From Streptomyces sp. NRRL F-5630 (lineage in GTDB: Bacteria > Actinomycetota > Actinomycetes > Streptomycetales > Streptomycetaceae): a stretch of DNA of 64,000 nucleotides. The stretch is from positions 32,560 through 96,559 of the forward strand of contig NZ_JOGO01000015.1 of the NCBI RefSeq assembly GCF_000719475.1, given 5' to 3'. A program made the position numbers and the translations under genes. Under the pieces are notes generated by a model, which did not search any database, was not told the DNA's origin, and was given only the letters and a program-made list of their open reading frames with translations. This document shows, one piece after another, positions 8,746-18,277 of the stretch. Each line of letters opens with the position of its first letter. Position 1 is the first letter of the stretch.

Positions 8746-10358
8746 CGGTGCAGCACCGCCTCGATGTAGGGGGTACGGGCGAGGAGTTCACCGGCCGAGC
8801 GGTCGGTGAAGGAGGTGAGCGGGCCGCCGAGGACGGTGTAGGAGAGGCCGAGCGCGACGGCGGCGGCCGTGGCGAGGGTCATCGTGGGCGGCAGCCTGCT
8901 CGTGGTCTTGGTGACGGCGCGCCCCGAGAGGGTCGCGGGCGCCGCCCGCCCCGCGGGCTCGGGGCGGGTCGTCTCGTCGTCGCCCTCGTCGTCGTTCTCG
9001 CTCTCCTCCAGGACCGCGCCCTCGGCGAGCTGTCCGGGCGGTGCGGCACGCCAGAACGCGAGGTTCCACACCTTCGCCATGACGTAGAGGGTGAGCAGGC
9101 TCGTGGCGACCGAGCCGGCGACCAGCGTCCACGCCCACCCGCCACCGGACTGCGCGCCCGCGCGCAGGAGTTCGAGCTTGCCGATGAACCCGGAGAGCGG
9201 TGGGATGCCCGCCAGGTTCATCGCCGGGACGAAGAAGAGCAGGGCCAGCAGCGGGGCGCCGCGGGCGAGGCCGCCGAGCCGGGTCAGCTCGGTCGTGCCG
9301 CCGCGCCGCTCGATGAGTCCCGCGACGAGGAAGAGGGTGGTCTGCACGGTGATGTGGTGCGCGACGTAGACGATCGCGCCGCCGAGACCCGCGCGGGTCG
9401 CGAGGCCGATTCCGAAGACCATGTAGCCGATGTGGCTGATGAGCGTGAAGGACAGCACGCGCTTCAGGTCGGTCTGCGCGACGGCGCCGAGGATGCCGAC
9501 GACCATCGAGGCGAGCGCGGCGAGCAGCAGGAGGTCACCGAGGCGGTGCCCGGGGAAGAGCAGCGTCTGGGTGCGCAGCATCGCGTACACACCGACCTTG
9601 GTGAGCAGCCCGGCGAAGACGGCGGTGACGGGCGCGGGCGTCGTCGGGTACGAGTCGGGCAGCCACGCGGCGAGCGGGAAGACGGCGGCCTTGATCGAGA
9701 AGACCGTCAGGAGCATCGCCTCGATGAGCGTGCGCGCGCCGAGCGGGATGTCCTGGAGGCGGACGGCGAGCTGGCCGAAGTTGACGGTGCCGCAGGCCGC
9801 GTACGTCATGGCGATCGCGACGAGGAAGAGCATCGAGGAGAAGAGCGAGATGATCACGTAGGTGGCGCCCGCGCGCACGCGGGGCTCGGTGCCGCCGATC
9901 GTGAGCAGGACGTAGCTCGCGACGAGCATGATCTCGAAGCCGACGTAGAGGTTGACGAGGTCCCCGGCGAGGAAGGTGCAGGAGACCCCGGCGACGAGGA
10001 CGAGGTAGGCGGGGTGGAAGACGCCGAGCGGGCTCTCGTCGTCGCGGTCGGCCATGCCCTGCCCGAGCGAGTAGAGCAGGACGAGGAGGGTCACCGCCGA
10101 GGAGACGGTCAGCATGAGCCCGGCGAGCCGGTCCGCGACCAGGGTGACGCCGAGCGGCGGGGCGAAGTCGCCGAGGTGCACGACGAGCGGCCCGGTGCGG
10201 TCTGCCTCGACCATGAGGAGGACCGAGAGCACGAGCACGGCGGTGAGCACGGCGACGCTGATGAGCCGCTGGAAGCGGTGCAGGCGGGCCCCGATGGCGA
10301 GCTTGAGCCCGGTGACGAGGAGCGGGAGGACGACGGGGAGCGGGACGAGGGAGTTCAC
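8742..10358 (-). CDS. mnhD: Mrp/Mnh cation/H+ antiporter subunit D
   Basis: A 538-aa polytopic protein of the NuoN/NuoM/MrpD proton-translocating family. Signatures: LVNLYVGFEIMLVASYVLL, FSIKAAVFPLAAWLPDSYPT with the conserved Lys and LPDSYP motif, KRVLSFTLISHIGYM, and PPLSGFIGK. An acidic EESENDDEGDDE linker precedes the last helix. It starts with GTG overlapping the mnhC stop (GTGA), so synthesis is coupled. It is thought to form one proton channel of the Mrp complex. Confidence 0.95.
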   Translation of the reverse strand: MNSLVPLPVVLPLLVTGLKLAIGARLHRFQRLISVAVLTAVLVLSVLLMVEADRTGPLVVHLGDFAPPLGVTLVADRLAGLMLTVSSAVTLLVLLYSLGQGMADRDDESPLGVFHPAYLVLVAGVSCTFLAGDLVNLYVGFEIMLVASYVLLTIGGTEPRVRAGATYVIISLFSSMLFLVAIAMTYAACGTVNFGQLAVRLQDIPLGARTLIEAMLLTVFSIKAAVFPLAAWLPDSYPTTPAPVTAVFAGLLTKVGVYAMLRTQTLLFPGHRLGDLLLLAALASMVVGILGAVAQTDLKRVLSFTLISHIGYMVFGIGLATRAGLGGAIVYVAHHITVQTTLFLVAGLIERRGGTTELTRLGGLARGAPLLALLFFVPAMNLAGIPPLSGFIGKLELLRAGAQSGGGWAWTLVAGSVATSLLTLYVMAKVWNLAFWRAAPPGQLAEGAVLEESENDDEGDDETTRPEPAGRAAPATLSGRAVTKTTSRLPPTMTLATAAAVALGLSYTVLGGPLTSFTDRSAGELLARTPYIEAVLHR

Positions 10359-11266
10359 CGGGGCTCTTCGCCTTCCTGTCCTGGGTCGTTGGCGGGACCG
10401 GGGTCCTCGGCGGGGCGGGGTTCCCCGGCGGGAGGGGGCTCCCCGGCGGCCGAGGAGGACTCGGGGGCGGAGCGGCCCGCAGCGGTCGGGGGTCCTTCGG
10501 GGGTACGGGGTTCTCCGGCACCACGGGGACGGGCGCGCCCCTCCGCCCCGGGGTCCCGGGCCCCCTCACCGCCGTCACCCGGCCCCGACCCGGTGCCGCC
10601 CTCCCCCGGCCCCGACCCGCTCCCCCGGTCCCCCGGCCCCGTGCCGCCACCGTCCCGGCCCTCGCCGCTTCCGCCACCGCGCTCGTCCCCCGTGTCCCGG
10701 TAGTCCTCCGGGTCGGCGCCCAGGATGTCGTTCCACAGGTCGCCCGAGGCGTCGCGGGCGCGGGCCTGGTAGGCGCGGTCGGCGCGCAGGCGGGCGCGGA
10801 GTTCCTTGCGTTCGGCGCGGTAGCGGGCGCGGGCGCGCGGGGAGTGGCCGCGCGTGGCGCGGATCTCGCGGTAGCGGGCGCGCAGGGCGCTGCGTTCGTC
10901 GAGGACTTCGGCGCGCAGGGCGACGAGGCGGTCCTCGGTGTCGTCGCGCACTTCGTCCGAGCCCGTGACCTGGTGGGTGCGGTAGGCGAGGGCGAGGAGG
11001 AAGGCGGTGGTGGCGAGGGCGATGACGAGGGCGGTGAGGGCGACGGCCTGCGGGAGCGGGTCGGTGACACGGTTGCGGATGATGCGCGGGTAGAGGAGGG
11101 GCGGCTCGGCGGCCGAGCCGGTGGAGGCGAGGACGAGGAGGTTGGCGCCGTTGCCGAGGACGACGGTGCCGAGCAGGATGCGCGTGAGGGACCGGGTGAG
11201 GACGAGGGCCCCGCCGACGGCGCAGAGCACGACGGCGGAGACGAGCACGGCGAGGCTCAGGGTCAC
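10355..11266 (-). CDS. mnhC: Mrp/Mnh antiporter subunit C with long disordered tail
   Basis: The first about 105 residues are a normal MrpC (NuoK-like) three-helix subunit: GGALVLTRSLTRILLGTVVLGNG split by short turns, then DPLPQAVALTALVIALATTAF. The GTG start overlaps the mnhA stop (GTGA). The protein then goes on to 303 aa, far beyond the usual 110-180: an Arg/Glu-rich, probably helical region (about 115-195) followed by about 105 residues of Gly/Pro/Glu repeats ending GQEGEEPR. The tail lies after the last helix and should be soluble. Its role is unknown. Confidence 0.93.
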   Translation of the reverse strand: MTLSLAVLVSAVVLCAVGGALVLTRSLTRILLGTVVLGNGANLLVLASTGSAAEPPLLYPRIIRNRVTDPLPQAVALTALVIALATTAFLLALAYRTHQVTGSDEVRDDTEDRLVALRAEVLDERSALRARYREIRATRGHSPRARARYRAERKELRARLRADRAYQARARDASGDLWNDILGADPEDYRDTGDERGGGSGEGRDGGGTGPGDRGSGSGPGEGGTGSGPGDGGEGARDPGAEGRARPRGAGEPRTPEGPPTAAGRSAPESSSAAGEPPPAGEPRPAEDPGPANDPGQEGEEPR

Positions 11267-14226
11267 CGGCCGCCCCGCTCCTGCTGGGCCGCGCGCAGGG
11301 CCGCGACGCGTTCGATCTGCCGGTCGATCTTGGCGCCGAGGGCGCGGACGAGGTCGAGGACGACGCCGAGGACGAGGAGGTAGACGCCGCAGTCGAAGAG
11401 GACGGCGGTGGAGAGATGGACCTTCCCGTAGACGGCCCAGTCCCCGTGCCAGGTCCAGCCGTGGAGCACCGTCCCGTCGGCGAGTCCGCCGAGCGCGACG
11501 CCCGTGGAGACGAACAGGCCGAGCCCGGTGAGGAGTCCGGGCCCGAAGGGTGCCGCCGCGGCCAGCTCGAAGCGGCCGCCCGCGAGGTAGCGGGTGATGA
11601 AGGCGACCCCGGCGACGAGTCCCGCGACGAAGCCGCCGCCCGGCATGTTCTCGGCGCAGAAGAGCAGGTAGACCGAGAGCACGAGGATCGGGTGGTAGAC
11701 GAGCCGGGCGACCACTTCGAAGATGACGGAGCGGTGTTCGGGCGCGAGGGTCTTGCCGGCCGCGAGCCACGTGCGCTCGGGAGCTGTCTCGTCGCCCTCG
11801 GGGAGCCCGGCGAGGTCGCGGTGCGGGAGGGTCCAGGCGGTCCAGCGGGTCGAACCCGAGGGGTGCCGCTCGCCGGGGCTCGCTCCGCCGGTGTGCACGG
11901 GGGACGGGGGCTCGCCCGAGGGCCTGGCGGGAAGCAGTTCGTCGCTCTCGGTGCGGCGGTGCAGGTAGATGAGGCTCGTGACGCCGATGGCCGCGGCGGC
12001 GAGGACGGCGGACTCTCCCATCGTGTCCCAGGCGCGCAGGTCGACGAGGATGGTGGCGACAACGTCCTTGAGGCCGTGGTGCGCGGTCTCCTCGACCATC
12101 GCGCTCCCGGCGGGCGACGCGGAGCGCACCCCGGCCATGATCCACACGACGCAGCCGATGGCCGCCGCGCCGAGGAGCGCGACGGGGGCGCGGAGGACGC
12201 GGCGCCAGCGCGTGTAGTTCTCCTCGAAGTGGACGGGCATACGGCGCAGGACGAGGACGAACACGACCATCGAGACGGTCTCGACGCAGAACTGGGTGAG
12301 CGCCAGGTCGGGGGCGCCCTGCACGACGAAGAGCAGCCCGGTCCCGTACCCGCTGAGCCCGACGAGCACGACGGCCTTCATGCGCCGCCGCACGCCGAGG
12401 CACAGCAGCGCCACGACGCAGGTCAGGACGGCGATCCCGGCCTGTGCGGGGGTGTCCCACAGACGAGGCGCCGGGACGCCGCTCCAGGGCTCGTCGACGG
12501 CGAGGACGGCGATCTGGCCCGCGAGGACGACGGCGAGGACGGTCGCGATGTACGCGGAGAGCGAGCCGCGCTGCACGAAGCCCGTGCTCTGGAGCGCGAG
12601 GCGTTCGAGGGCGAGGAGGCAACGCCCGAAGACGAGGTCGGCGGAACGCCAGGCGACGGCCCGCCCGAGCAGTTCGACGCGGTCGCGGAGGAGGAAGAGC
12701 CCGATGCCCGCCGCCCACGCGGCGGCGGAGAGCACGAGCGCGGTGCCGACACCGTGCCACAACGCGAGATGGTAGGGGTGCGCGGGCCTGGGGAAGGCAC
12801 CGGCGTACGTGGCGAAGAGGTCCTCGGTGCCCTGGACGGCGGGGCCGAGGAAGAGGCAGGAGGCCGCGAGGACGGCGGGCGCGAGGAGGAAGCCGGCCGC
12901 GACGGCGTGCGGCGCGGTGTCGGGCACACCGGGCTTGCGGGCGAAGGCGCCCCACACGTAGCGCAGGGTGTAGCCCGTCGTGAGGGCCGAGCCGACGACG
13001 CACCCGGCGAGGGCCCAGCGATCGGCGGCGTCGCCGTTCAGCAGCGCCTGGAAAGCGGCCTCCTTGGCGGCGAAGCCCAGCAGCGGCGGCACCGCGGCCA
13101 TGGAGAGTCCCGCGACGACGGCGATCGCGGCGAGGACCGGCAGGCGGTGGCCGAGCCCGGACAGGGAGCGCAGGTCGCGCGTCCCCGTCGCGTGGTCGAT
13201 GACGCCCGTGACGAGGAAGAGCGGGGCTTTGAAAAGGGCGTGCGCGAGGATCATCGCCCCGGCGGCGAGCCCGGTGTCGTACGCGCCGGCCCCGGCGAGG
13301 ACGGTGAGGAAGCCGAGCTGGCTGACGGTGCCGTAGGCGAGCACGAGCTTCAGGTCGTGCAGGCGCAGGGCGCGCCAGCCGCCGAGGAGCATCGTGACGG
13401 TGCCGAGGACGAGCAGGAGCGGGCGCCAGGGCTCGATGTGCGCGAAGCCGGGGGCGAGCCGGGCGATGAGGTAGACGCCGCCCTTGACCATGGCGGCGGC
13501 GTGCAGATAGGCGCTGACGGGCGTGGGCGCGGCCATCGCGTTGGGCAGCCACAGGCTGAAGGGCCAGATGGCCGACTTCGACAGCGCGCCCGCCAGGATC
13601 AGGACGAGGGCCGTCGCGACGGTGCCGGAGGCGGGTGGCGGGTGCGCGACGAGCGCGGAGATCCGGTAGGTGCCTGTGACGGTGCCGAGGATGACGAAGC
13701 CGGCGAGCATGGCGAGCCCGCCGCAGGTCGTGACGGTGAGCGCCTGGAGCGCGGAGCGCCGGTTCTGCTTCACGGTGCTGCCGTGCCCGATGAGCAGGAA
13801 GGAGAAGACGGTGGTCAGTTCCCAGAAGATGTAGAGCAGGATCAGGTCGTCCGCGAGGACGAGGCCGAGCATCGAGCCGGCGAAGGCGAGCAGGGAGCCG
13901 CCGAACCGGCCGAGCTGGGCGGCCGTGTCCTCGAAGTACCAGACGCAGTAGAGCAGGACGAGGGCCCCGACGCCGCCCGCGAGGAGCACCATCAGCTCGC
14001 CGAGCGCGTCGAGCCGCAGCGCGTAGTCCACGCCGTAGGCGGGCAGCCACCGCCACACCGTGACGTCCTCCCGCCCGTGCGAGGCGTCCGCCCACGAGGC
14101 GAAGCCCCAGCACGCGGCGGCGGCCGGGGGCAGGGCGAGCACGGCGAAGGCCCGCCGCCCGAGCCACCGCACGAGGGCGGGGGCGCACGCGGCGAGCGCG
14201 AAGTGGGCGAGGAGCAGCGCGGTCAT
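11263..14226 (-). CDS. mnhA: Mrp/Mnh antiporter subunit A fused to subunit B
   Basis: A 987-aa membrane protein. Residues 1 to about 790 are MrpA (NuoL-like), with YCVWYFEDTAAQLGRFGGSL, FWELTTVFSFLLIGH, KSAIWPFSLWLPNAMAAPTP and PPLLGFAAKEAAF, and with the ALTQFCVETVSM block of the MrpA C-terminal domain. From about residue 829 (EHRSVIFEVVARLVYHPILV) comes a complete MnhB domain with GGGFVAGLVAG, a fusion that is usual in actinobacteria and explains why no separate mnhB exists. The ATG at 14226 lacks a clear ribosome binding site; a GTG at 14283 is the alternative and would add 19 residues. Confidence 0.95.
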   Translation of the reverse strand: MTALLLAHFALAACAPALVRWLGRRAFAVLALPPAAAACWGFASWADASHGREDVTVWRWLPAYGVDYALRLDALGELMVLLAGGVGALVLLYCVWYFEDTAAQLGRFGGSLLAFAGSMLGLVLADDLILLYIFWELTTVFSFLLIGHGSTVKQNRRSALQALTVTTCGGLAMLAGFVILGTVTGTYRISALVAHPPPASGTVATALVLILAGALSKSAIWPFSLWLPNAMAAPTPVSAYLHAAAMVKGGVYLIARLAPGFAHIEPWRPLLLVLGTVTMLLGGWRALRLHDLKLVLAYGTVSQLGFLTVLAGAGAYDTGLAAGAMILAHALFKAPLFLVTGVIDHATGTRDLRSLSGLGHRLPVLAAIAVVAGLSMAAVPPLLGFAAKEAAFQALLNGDAADRWALAGCVVGSALTTGYTLRYVWGAFARKPGVPDTAPHAVAAGFLLAPAVLAASCLFLGPAVQGTEDLFATYAGAFPRPAHPYHLALWHGVGTALVLSAAAWAAGIGLFLLRDRVELLGRAVAWRSADLVFGRCLLALERLALQSTGFVQRGSLSAYIATVLAVVLAGQIAVLAVDEPWSGVPAPRLWDTPAQAGIAVLTCVVALLCLGVRRRMKAVVLVGLSGYGTGLLFVVQGAPDLALTQFCVETVSMVVFVLVLRRMPVHFEENYTRWRRVLRAPVALLGAAAIGCVVWIMAGVRSASPAGSAMVEETAHHGLKDVVATILVDLRAWDTMGESAVLAAAAIGVTSLIYLHRRTESDELLPARPSGEPPSPVHTGGASPGERHPSGSTRWTAWTLPHRDLAGLPEGDETAPERTWLAAGKTLAPEHRSVIFEVVARLVYHPILVLSVYLLFCAENMPGGGFVAGLVAGVAFITRYLAGGRFELAAAAPFGPGLLTGLGLFVSTGVALGGLADGTVLHGWTWHGDWAVYGKVHLSTAVLFDCGVYLLVLGVVLDLVRALGAKIDRQIERVAALRAAQQERGGR

Positions 14227-14403
14227 GCGGCGGGGCAGGAGCGCGGCGAGGGACAGAACACCCGACAGTGATATATCGGGCACGCCTTCGGGGTCCGTCC
14301 GGCACGCCGCACGAAAGAAGCCCCTGCCGCGATCGAGGATGCGGAAACGGGCAGACGCACCTCGCAGACACCCCGTCACTCCCTCCCCGATTGGAGCCCC
14401 CGG

Positions 14404-15198
14404 ATGCATGTCACCCTCGACGGCAGGACCGCCCTCGTCTCCGGATCGACCCAGGGCATCGGCGCCGCGATCGCGGCCGGTCTCGCCGAGGCGGGCGCGC
14501 GTGTCGCGGTCAACGGCCGCGACGCCTCCCGCACCGAAGCCGCGGCGGCCTCGCTGCGCGAGCGCTTCCCCGACGCGGAGATCGTGGCGGTGCCCGGCGA
14601 CCTCGCGAGCGACGAGGGCCTCGCCCAGGTGCTCGACCGGCTGCCGCGCACCGACATCCTCGTGAACAACCTCGGCATCTTCGGCGCGCGCCCCGCGCTG
14701 GAGATCGACGACGCGGAGTGGCGGCGCTACTTCGAGGTCAACGTGCTCAGCGCGGTCCGTCTCATCCGCGCCTATCTGCCGGGCATGATCGAGCGCGGCT
14801 GGGGCCGGGTGCAGAACCTCGCGAGCGACTCGGCCGTCGCGATCCCGGCCGAGATGATCCACTACGGCATGTCGAAGACCGCGCTGCTCGCGGTGACGCG
14901 CGGCTTCGCGAAGGAGGCGGCGGGCAGCGGCGTCACGGTCAACTCGGTGATCGCCGGGCCGACGCACACGGGGGGCGTCGAGGACTTCGTCTACGAACTC
15001 GTCGACCGCTCCCTGCCCTGGGACGAGGCCCAGCGCGCCTTCATGCGCCAGCACCGGCCGCAGTCGCTCCTCCAGCGCCTCATCGAGCCGGAGGAGATCG
15101 CCCACATGGTGGTCTACCTCAGCTCCCCGCTCGCCTCGGCGACGACGGGCGGCGCGCTGCGGGTGGACGGCGGGTATGTGGACTCGATCCTGCCGTAG
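14404..15198 (+). CDS. SDR-family oxidoreductase
   Basis: A 264-aa classical short-chain dehydrogenase. The NAD(P) loop GSTQGIG (residues 14-20), NNLG strand motif, catalytic Ser (LASDSA) and YGMSK (Tyr-x-x-x-Lys) are all present, as is the C-terminal SSPLASATTGGALRVDGGY block. An N-G-R-D after the second strand suggests NADP(H) preference. Substrate unknown. It is divergent from the mnh operon, with a 177-bp shared intergenic region. Confidence 0.92.
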   Translation: MHVTLDGRTALVSGSTQGIGAAIAAGLAEAGARVAVNGRDASRTEAAAASLRERFPDAEIVAVPGDLASDEGLAQVLDRLPRTDILVNNLGIFGARPALEIDDAEWRRYFEVNVLSAVRLIRAYLPGMIERGWGRVQNLASDSAVAIPAEMIHYGMSKTALLAVTRGFAKEAAGSGVTVNSVIAGPTHTGGVEDFVYELVDRSLPWDEAQRAFMRQHRPQSLLQRLIEPEEIAHMVVYLSSPLASATTGGALRVDGGYVDSILP

Positions 15199-15670
15199 GC
15201 GGCGGGGTCCCGGGTACGGGTGCGTGCGCTCGGTAGCGGGCGGCGACGCGCCCCGTACCCGATCGGGCGGTCCCGATTCCAGGCGCCACGCCGGGCGCGG
15301 GGGCGGCGGGGCATGGCACTTTTCGGGGGAGCGACCCCGCCCGGGTGGGGGTGAGGCGGGGCCGGTGTCATCCGATCGGCGGAATGCGGGGGCCACTTTG
15401 TGTAACCAGGGCGCGTACCGAGCACGGCTAGGCACATGAGGCACGAGAGCTCTTCCGCCCGCCGCGCCCGGCGGGCGCCCGGATTACCCGGGATACCGCT
15501 GTTCGGGCGATATGCTCGCCCGGTCGGCGCGGGGCCCGGCCCCCGAAAGGGCCGTGGGCCCCGGCCCGTTGACGACCCGTCCGGCCGTACGTCCCCGCGC
15601 CCGCCCGGCGCCCGGTCCCCCGCGGCGCCCACGTCCTCCCCTTCTTCCGCACGTCCCCCGAAGGTGTTCG
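15199..15670. other. Intergenic region with a palindrome, no gene supported
   Basis: 472 bp ahead of the histidine-kinase-like gene. In-frame extensions of that gene enter this stretch but are Pro/Arg low-complexity and lack a ribosome binding site. A palindrome, CGGGCGA and TCGCCCG around a 5-nt centre, lies at 15504-15522 and may be an operator or mRNA hairpin. Nothing else was recognised. Confidence 0.45.
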
Positions 15671-16948
15671 ATGCCTCGTCCCCCCGTCTCTCCTCCGGGC
15701 CCCGTCCCGGCGCCCGCGCCGTCCGGTCGCGCGACCGGCGTGCTGTGGCCGGCGACGCTGCTCACGCTGTTGTGCGGCTACGGCGGCGCGGTCTCGCTGC
15801 TGGCCGCGCAGCGGCTCGCGACCGCGGTCCTGCTCGGCACGCTGATGGTGCTCGCGCTGTGCGGCCTTGAGGCGCTGCGCCGACAGCACCGCACGGCGGT
15901 CGCCGATGGCGAGCTGCTCGCCCTGGAGCTGGCCCGGCGCGCGGCCCAGTCCGAGCGCAGGGACGCCGACTGGCAGTCGTACCTGACGGAGCAGTCGGAG
16001 CTGATGCGCCAGGAGCTGGAGCACTTCGTCAAGGAGCGGCTGCCCGCGGCGGTGCGGGGCCGGACGGTGCCCCCGCCGCGTCCGCAGAGCGCGGAGCTGA
16101 CGCAACCCGTCGCGGACCTCTTCGAGCGGGTCCTGTGCGAGGTGGCCGAGGAGTGCGAGTACCTGGAGGAGACCCGCAGGCTCGTCCTGGTGGAGCTGGC
16201 GGGGCGGGTGCAGAGTTCGGCGCACCGCATCCAGTCGGCGGTGACGGGCCTCTCCGACCGGTACCCGGACGACGCGGAGCTTCTGGAGACGACGATGCTC
16301 GCCGACCACGCGGCGACACAGCAGGCGCGGCACGCGCAGAGCCTGAAGGTGCTGTGCGGGGAGTGGCCGGGGCAGGAGTGGCGGCAGCCGCTGAGCCTCG
16401 TGGATGTCGCGCGCGCCGCCTCGGGCCGCATCGTCGCCTACCGCCGCGTCGAGGTGACGGGCGATCCGGCCCCCGCCGTGCGCGCCGCGCTCGCCGAGCC
16501 CCTCATCCACCTCCTCGCCGAACTCCTCGCCAACGCCACGGAGTACTCGCCACCGCGCACGACGGTCCCTGTCACCGTGCGCACGGTGCAGAAGGGCGCG
16601 GTCATCGAGGTGCACGACGGCGGCCTCGGCCTCGCGCCGGACCGGCTGAGCACCGCGCAGGAGATCGCCTCGGGCCGCAGGCCGCTCGGCCTGCGCGAGG
16701 TCGGCGAGGTCCCGCAGACGGGGCTCGCCGTCGTCGGACAGTACGCGCGGCGGCACGGTTTCCAGGTGGACCTGGGCCCGTCGCCGTACGGCGGCCTGCG
16801 CGCCGTGGTCCTCGTCCCGGCCGCCGCGCTCACGGACGACGAGCCGGGCGGCGACCCGTTCGGCGACGAGGAGGTGCGCGGACTGACGGCACTCGAAGCG
16901 GCCGAGCGCGTCCCGGGCCTCGTCCCGCACCCGACGGGCACCGCGTGA
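15671..16948 (+). CDS. Conservon CvnA-like membrane histidine-kinase-related protein
   Basis: A 425-aa protein. A Pro-rich N-terminus is followed by two membrane helices (about residues 22-65), a charged helical linker, and a C-terminal HATPase_c domain: N-box ELLANATEYSPP, G1 box VIEVHDGGLGL and G2 region GLAVVGQYARRHGF. This is the arrangement of Streptomyces CvnA proteins, nitrate-sensor-like kinases that work with a roadblock protein, a DUF742 protein and a small GTPase. Only the DUF742 gene is found next to it. The phospho-acceptor His region is not the canonical HisKA. Regulatory role inferred. Confidence 0.85.
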   Translation: MPRPPVSPPGPVPAPAPSGRATGVLWPATLLTLLCGYGGAVSLLAAQRLATAVLLGTLMVLALCGLEALRRQHRTAVADGELLALELARRAAQSERRDADWQSYLTEQSELMRQELEHFVKERLPAAVRGRTVPPPRPQSAELTQPVADLFERVLCEVAEECEYLEETRRLVLVELAGRVQSSAHRIQSAVTGLSDRYPDDAELLETTMLADHAATQQARHAQSLKVLCGEWPGQEWRQPLSLVDVARAASGRIVAYRRVEVTGDPAPAVRAALAEPLIHLLAELLANATEYSPPRTTVPVTVRTVQKGAVIEVHDGGLGLAPDRLSTAQEIASGRRPLGLREVGEVPQTGLAVVGQYARRHGFQVDLGPSPYGGLRAVVLVPAAALTDDEPGGDPFGDEEVRGLTALEAAERVPGLVPHPTGTA

Positions 16949-17271
16949 GCGCCCCGGCGGCGCTGCGCCCGTACGTCATCACGCGCGGGCGCGCGCGAGC
17001 CGCGTACGGAATCGCCCTCGAAGCGCTCCTGACCACCCGCCAGGCCCCGCGCCCGCTCGGCCTGAACCCGGAGGAGCGCACCCTCCTCGACCTGTGCGCC
17101 CGCTCCCTGGCCCTCGCCGAGGCCGCCGCCCGCCTCGGTCTCCCGGTCGGCCTCACCCGCGTCCTCGCCTCGGACCTCGTGGTGCGGGGCCTGCTGACGG
17201 TGAGCGAGAGCGTGCCCCCGGAGGTGCGGCTGCTGCGTGACGTGCTCGCGGGCTTGCGGCGGATGACGTGA
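16945..17271 (+). CDS. DUF742 protein (CvnC-like)
   Basis: A 108-aa protein, VRPYVITRGRA-type start (here ALRPYVITRGRARAAYGIAL) followed by a winged-helix-like region with AAARLGLPVGLTRVLASDLVVRGLL. This is the DUF742 pattern of the third gene of Streptomyces conservons. The GTG overlaps the stop of the upstream kinase-like gene (GTGA), so the two are coupled. In a full conservon a roadblock/LC7 gene (cvnB) sits between these two and a GTPase gene (cvnD) follows; both are absent. Confidence 0.88.
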   Translation: MSAPAALRPYVITRGRARAAYGIALEALLTTRQAPRPLGLNPEERTLLDLCARSLALAEAAARLGLPVGLTRVLASDLVVRGLLTVSESVPPEVRLLRDVLAGLRRMT

Positions 17272-17349
17272 GCACGGCGGCGGCCCTCCGGCGCCCGGCG
17301 GGCCGCCGCCCCTCACGCGGCGCTGGCGCGCGGGGCCGGACGAGCGCTC

Positions 17350-17397
17350 CGGCGCGGGACCGGAGCGGCGATTCGGCGCGGGGCCGGAGCGGCTCCG
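17350..17397. repeat. Imperfect 24-bp tandem duplication
   Basis: CGGCGCGGGACCGGAGCGGC recurs 24 bp on with one change (A to G). It lies between the convergent ends of the DUF742 gene and the GNAT gene. Function unknown; it may form hairpins that act in termination. Confidence 0.5.
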
Positions 17398-17398
17398 G

Positions 17399-18016
17399 CT
17401 ACAGCCCCTCCCCCGTACCCCGGCCCAGGTACGTCAGCTCCCCCGCCTCCGGGACCGGTATCCCATGGAAGCCCAGGCGGTCGTAGAAGGCTCGGGCCGG
17501 GGTGTTCGCGGTGACCATGCCGAGGTGGACGCGGGGGACGCCGCGGGCGGCGAGGGCCGCGAGGTGGGCGCGCATCAGACGGCGGCCGTGGCCCTGGCGC
17601 TGGAAGGCGGGGAGCAGGTCGATGTGGAGGTGGGCGGGGTACTCCGTGAGGGCCGGGACGCGCATCCTCTCGGGGTCGTGGAGGAGGCCCGCCATCACCT
17701 CGTCGCTGTCGGTCGCGGGCCCGGCGGGGAGCGGGTAGCGGGCGGCGTGGCGTGGCAGCCACTCGGCGCGGAAGCGGTCGACGAAGCGGTCCGTTTCGGC
17801 CGTGCCGAGCACGTATCCCACCGCGCGCCCGCCCTCGTCGAGGACGAAGCACAGCTCCGGTTCGAAGGCCGCGTACGGGTGGGCGAAGAGCGCGGGGAGT
17901 ACGGAGGGGTCGCGGTAGTGCGGGCGGGCGTCGCCGCCGAGGTGTGCGGTGCGCACGCAGATGTCGGCGAGCGCCTCGTGGTCGGCGGGGCGGTAGGGCC
18001 GTACGTACGGGGCCAT
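17399..18016 (-). CDS. GNAT acetyltransferase (YitH/O-GlcNAcase-associated type)
   Basis: A 205-aa GCN5-related enzyme starting MAPYVRPYRPADHEALADIC. The acetyl-CoA loop is LLPAFQRQGHGRRLMRAHLA and the motif-B region is VHLGMVTANTPARAFYDRLGF. The middle section (FRAEWLPRHAARYP...EYPAHLHIDLLP) matches the GNAT domain found alone or fused to beta-N-acetylglucosaminidases in actinobacteria. It is divergent from the chitinase gene, so a link to amino-sugar metabolism is possible but not shown. Confidence 0.85.
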   Translation of the reverse strand: MAPYVRPYRPADHEALADICVRTAHLGGDARPHYRDPSVLPALFAHPYAAFEPELCFVLDEGGRAVGYVLGTAETDRFVDRFRAEWLPRHAARYPLPAGPATDSDEVMAGLLHDPERMRVPALTEYPAHLHIDLLPAFQRQGHGRRLMRAHLAALAARGVPRVHLGMVTANTPARAFYDRLGFHGIPVPEAGELTYLGRGTGEGL

Positions 18017-18277
18017 GCGTCGTTCCTCTCCGGGCGACGCGCCTGGCGCCCGCCCCCGCGCGAACCTACGACACGGCGGGACCCGGCGACAGGGGATGGG
18101 GGAACGGCGTGGCCTGACTTTCCGGACTCCTACCCGCGCCTGGCGGGTGACGGCCTCCGGCTCCCGGGGGCACTTCGGGTACGGGGGTGGTGCTCCAGGT
18201 CGCACAGGCCCGGGGCGCCGCTCCCGCGGCCCCTCCCCCCGCCCGCACCGCCCTGACGTCACCCCGCGTCAGAGGTC

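Noticed and set aside
15436..15870. 144-aa ORF starting before the conservon kinase gene
   Set aside because: Low-complexity Arg/Pro product overlapping the kinase in another frame, without a ribosome binding site.
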